From DASSJF01 sp035934535 (lineage in GTDB: Bacteria; Sysuimicrobiota; Sysuimicrobiia; Sysuimicrobiales; Segetimicrobiaceae), in NCBI GenBank assembly GCA_035934535.1, contig DASYXS010000078.1, positions 1 to 8,319 on the forward strand: a stretch of DNA of 8,319 bases, given 5' to 3'. The position numbers and the translations under genes were made by a program. How positions within the stretch are numbered: position 1 is the first letter of the stretch; every line of letters begins with the position of its first letter. A model generated the notes under the pieces. The model saw nothing but the letters and a program-made list of their open reading frames with translations. It had not been told where the DNA came from and did no database searches. Of the stretch, positions 6,337 through 8,319 are shown piece after piece.

Positions 6337-7239
6337 TCACAGACGCAGCCGCGGGTCGAGCAGGTCGCGCAATCCGTCTCCGAGCAGGTTGAAGCCGAGC
6401 ACGATCAGCGCGATCGCGGCGCCCGGCGCGACCGCGGTCCACGGCGCGATCACCATGAACCGCCGGGCCTCGGCCAGCATGTTGCCCCACGACGGCGTCG
6501 GGGGCTGGGTCCCGAGGCCCAGAAAGCTCAGCGCCGATTCGGTGAGGATCGCGAAGGACAGGCTGAGCGACGTCTGCACGATGAGGGGCGCCGTGATGTT
6601 TGGCAGCACGTGGCTGCGCAGAATCCGGAGCGTACCGGCGCCGAGCGCGCCGGCCGCCTCGACGTACTCGAGGCCGCGGGTCTCGAGCGTGCTCGCCCGG
6701 ATCACGCGCGCGAACTGCGGCGTGTAGACGATCCCGATCGCCACGATGACGTTGCCGACGGCGGTGCCGGCGATCGCCATGATCGCGATCGCGAGCAGCA
6801 CCGCCGGAAACGCGAAGATCACGTCCATCGCGCGCATCAGCACGTTGTCGAGTACGCCGCCGCGGTAGCCGCCGAGGATCCCGGCGAGGCCCCCCGCCGC
6901 CAGCGCGAGCGCGACCGAGCCGAACGCCACGGCGAGCGACGAGCGGGCGCCGTAGAGCAGCCGCGCCAGCAAATCGCGCCCGAACTGGTCCGTCCCGAAC
7001 GGATGCCCGCCGCCGGGCGGTGCCAGCAGCGCCTCCGAGTGCATGCGGAGCGGATCGTCGGGCGAGAACAGCGGGGCTCCGGCCGCGGCGAGGAGGTAGG
7101 CCGCGACGATGAGCACGCCCGCCACGGCCAACGGGGTCCGCGCGAGGCGCATGGCGAACGCCGGCCGGCTCTTCGACGGGCCGGCCTGCCGGCGGGCGGC
7201 CGCGGCTTTCGCCAGCGCAGACGTCGACGGCGGCGTCAT
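6337..7239 (-). CDS. Peptide-type ABC transporter permease, DppC/OppC family
   Basis: Second inner-membrane subunit of a family-5 (dipeptide/oligopeptide/nickel) importer, 300 residues. A basic cytoplasmic N-terminus (about 1-35) precedes the first membrane segment (36-56). The family hallmark HPFGTDQFGRDLLARLLYGAR follows at 79-99, then several hydrophobic segments. The EAA loop that docks the ATPase is EAAGALGAGTLRILRSHVLP (194-213), and the protein ends with LGDGLRDLLDPRLRL. The ATG lies within the stop of the preceding permease gene (ATGA), so the two are co-translated. AGGG (7253-7250) with a 10-base spacer is a weak ribosome site, fitting coupling. The substrate cannot be read from the permease. 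Being directly followed by murQ, anmK and an amidase-like gene, it may import muropeptides or cell-wall peptides rather than general dipeptides. Confidence 0.93.
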   Translation of the reverse strand: MTPPSTSALAKAAAARRQAGPSKSRPAFAMRLARTPLAVAGVLIVAAYLLAAAGAPLFSPDDPLRMHSEALLAPPGGGHPFGTDQFGRDLLARLLYGARSSLAVAFGSVALALAAGGLAGILGGYRGGVLDNVLMRAMDVIFAFPAVLLAIAIMAIAGTAVGNVIVAIGIVYTPQFARVIRASTLETRGLEYVEAAGALGAGTLRILRSHVLPNITAPLIVQTSLSLSFAILTESALSFLGLGTQPPTPSWGNMLAEARRFMVIAPWTAVAPGAAIALIVLGFNLLGDGLRDLLDPRLRL

Positions 7240-8186
7240 CCGTACCGCACCCTGGGATCGACGAACGCGTACGCGACGTCGACGGCGAGGTTGACGAGCA
7301 CGAACAGGAGCGCGATGACGAGCACGACGCCCTGCACCACCGGGTAGTCGCGCTGGCTGATCGCCGCGAGCGCGAGCCGCCCCATGCCGGGCAGCGCGAA
7401 CACTTCCTCGATGACCACGGTGCCGCCGAGCAGATAGCCGGCCTGGAAGCCCACGACGGTGATGACCGGGATCAGCGCGTTGCGCAGCGCGTGGCGGTAC
7501 AGGACCACCTGCTCGCGGAGTCCCTTCGCCCGCGCCGTCCGGACGTAGTCGTGGCCGAGCACTTCGAGCAGCGACGAACGGATGAACCGCATGATCACGG
7601 CGGCGAGCGCGATCCCGAGCGAAAATGACGGCAGCAGCATGACGGCGAGGTTGCGGAGCGGACTGGTGAAGAAGCCGACGTAGATCCCGATCGAGGCGAT
7701 CGTCCCGACGTTCCCGAGTGCCAGCAGCATCATCGTGGCCAGCCAGAAGTTGGGGATGCTGAGGCCGGCGAGCCCGCCCAACTGGATCGCCGCGTCGGCC
7801 GCGGATCCCCGCCGCAGCGCGGCCGTGATGCCGACGGGCACGGCGATCATGAGCGCGATCACCAGCGCGAGCAGCGTGATCTCCCCGCTGAGCGGCAGGC
7901 GCGCCAGGATGTCGGGCAGGACCGCGCGGCTCGTCCGCAGCGAGACGCCGAAGTCGCCGCGGAGGAGGTGGCTGATCCAATCGACGTACTGCAGCGGCAG
8001 CGGCTTGTTGAGGCCGAACAGCCGCCGCAGCTCGTCCATCTGCGCCGGCGTCATCTCCACCTGTGTGCCGAGAAACATCTGGATCGCGTTGCCCGGCAGG
8101 AGGTGGACGAGCAGAAACACGACAATCGAGACGCCCAAGAGGACGGGGACGAGTGTCAGCAGCCGGCCGGCGAGAAAGGCGCTCAC
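7236..8186 (-). CDS. Peptide-type ABC transporter permease, DppB/OppB family
   Basis: First permease subunit, 316 residues, GTG start with GGAG 9 bases upstream (8199-8196). The N-terminal LAGRLLTLVPVLLGVSIVVF membrane helix (5-24), the periplasmic segment with RLFGLNKPLPLQYVDWI (55-71) and RGDFGVSLRT (76-85), and the EAA loop ARAKGLREQVVLYRHALRNALIP (218-240) are all classic for DppB/OppB. It ends AYAFVDPRVRYG, also standard. It pairs with the DppC-type gene that overlaps it by four bases. It follows the substrate-binding protein gene by 39 bases with no terminator between them. No ATPase gene is present on the downstream side. Confidence 0.95.
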   Translation of the reverse strand: MSAFLAGRLLTLVPVLLGVSIVVFLLVHLLPGNAIQMFLGTQVEMTPAQMDELRRLFGLNKPLPLQYVDWISHLLRGDFGVSLRTSRAVLPDILARLPLSGEITLLALVIALMIAVPVGITAALRRGSAADAAIQLGGLAGLSIPNFWLATMMLLALGNVGTIASIGIYVGFFTSPLRNLAVMLLPSFSLGIALAAVIMRFIRSSLLEVLGHDYVRTARAKGLREQVVLYRHALRNALIPVITVVGFQAGYLLGGTVVIEEVFALPGMGRLALAAISQRDYPVVQGVVLVIALLFVLVNLAVDVAYAFVDPRVRYG

Positions 8187-8225
8187 TCCGGCCGGCTCCG
8201 GTGAAGCTTCGCGGCGCGGACGGGG

Positions 8226-8319
8226 CTACCGCTCGATGGACGTCTGCTCCACGTAGTTGAGGGCGCCCGTCGGGATGATCCGGAAGCCCTTCACGTACGT
8301 CTGCAGGACCTGCGATTCC
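8226..8319 (-). CDS. C-terminal end of a family-5 ABC substrate-binding protein (partial)
   Basis: Only the last 30 codons are in the window, ending in TAG at 8228-8226. The visible tail reads ESQVLQTYVKGFRIIPTGAL then NYVEQTSIER. The pattern YVKGF-x-x-x-PTG-x-L-x-Y is the usual C-terminus of peptide/nickel-type extracellular solute-binding proteins, where it closes the second lobe. Its place just before the DppB- and DppC-type genes gives the standard A-B-C order of such importers. The rest of the gene, the signal peptide and any promoter lie to the right of the window. The ligand is unknown. Confidence 0.8.
   Translation of the reverse strand, partial: ESQVLQTYVKGFRIIPTGALNYVEQTSIER

Noticed and set aside
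6337..7980. Single 547-residue minus-strand frame that would fuse a long N-terminal extension to the DppC-type permease
   Set aside because: The first part is an off-frame reading of the DppB-type gene. The normal DppC start is the ATG at 7239, within the ATGA overlap.
1..8319. CRISPR array, tRNA, rRNA, riboswitch or phage genes
   Set aside because: I saw no regularly spaced direct repeats, no cloverleaf-like sequence with a T-loop consensus, no rRNA segments and no structural phage genes. All substantial stretches are explained by the listed genes.

Overview
A high-GC bacterial chromosomal segment. The composition looks roughly 70% G+C by eye; I did not compute it. Its centrepiece is a tightly packed minus-strand operon for peptidoglycan (muropeptide) recovery. 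In transcription order it holds the C-terminal end of a peptide-type ABC substrate-binding protein (8226-8319), two oligopeptide/dipeptide permeases (7236-8186 and 6337-7239, joined by an ATGA overlap), MurNAc-6-phosphate etherase MurQ (5400-6299), anhydro-MurNAc kinase AnmK (4183-5400, sharing one base with murQ) and a serine beta-lactamase-fold hydrolase (2997-4169) resembling the B. subtilis YbbE/AmiE muramoyl-alanine amidase group. The operon promoter lies outside the window, to the right.

To the left, an IS630-family insertion sequence (about 1811-2935) separates this operon from the rest. It has 26-bp imperfect terminal inverted repeats and a transposase split by a -1 frameshift at an A8 run. 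The transposase also appears to have its own extended -10 promoter, placed so that the mRNA could be leaderless. Left of the IS is a plus-strand gene for a small exported beta-rich protein, probably an outer-membrane barrel (1010-1729), followed by a strong hairpin terminator (1775-1807); the IS sits directly against the base of this hairpin. Divergent from the exported-protein gene, on the minus strand, is a BadF/BadG/BcrA/BcrD-family sugar kinase of the N-acetylglucosamine/MurNAc kinase type (1-892), truncated by the window edge.

Inferred pathway: the ABC permease imports muropeptides or cell-wall sugars; the hydrolase removes the peptide; AnmK (anhydro-MurNAc) and perhaps the BadF-family kinase (free MurNAc/GlcNAc) give MurNAc-6-P; MurQ splits this to GlcNAc-6-P and D-lactate. 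AnmK and a putative outer-membrane barrel both fit a diderm organism, since anhydro-muropeptides come from lytic transglycosylases, but the sequence alone does not identify the lineage. The enzymes belong to known families. The less ordinary points are the gene combination (a peptide permease leading straight into murQ-anmK-amidase without ATPase genes), substitutions in AnmK motifs, and the expression layout of the IS. No stretch over 300 bases lacks a gene; the longest gene-free parts are the IS ends with the terminator and the 117-bp divergent spacer (893-1009).
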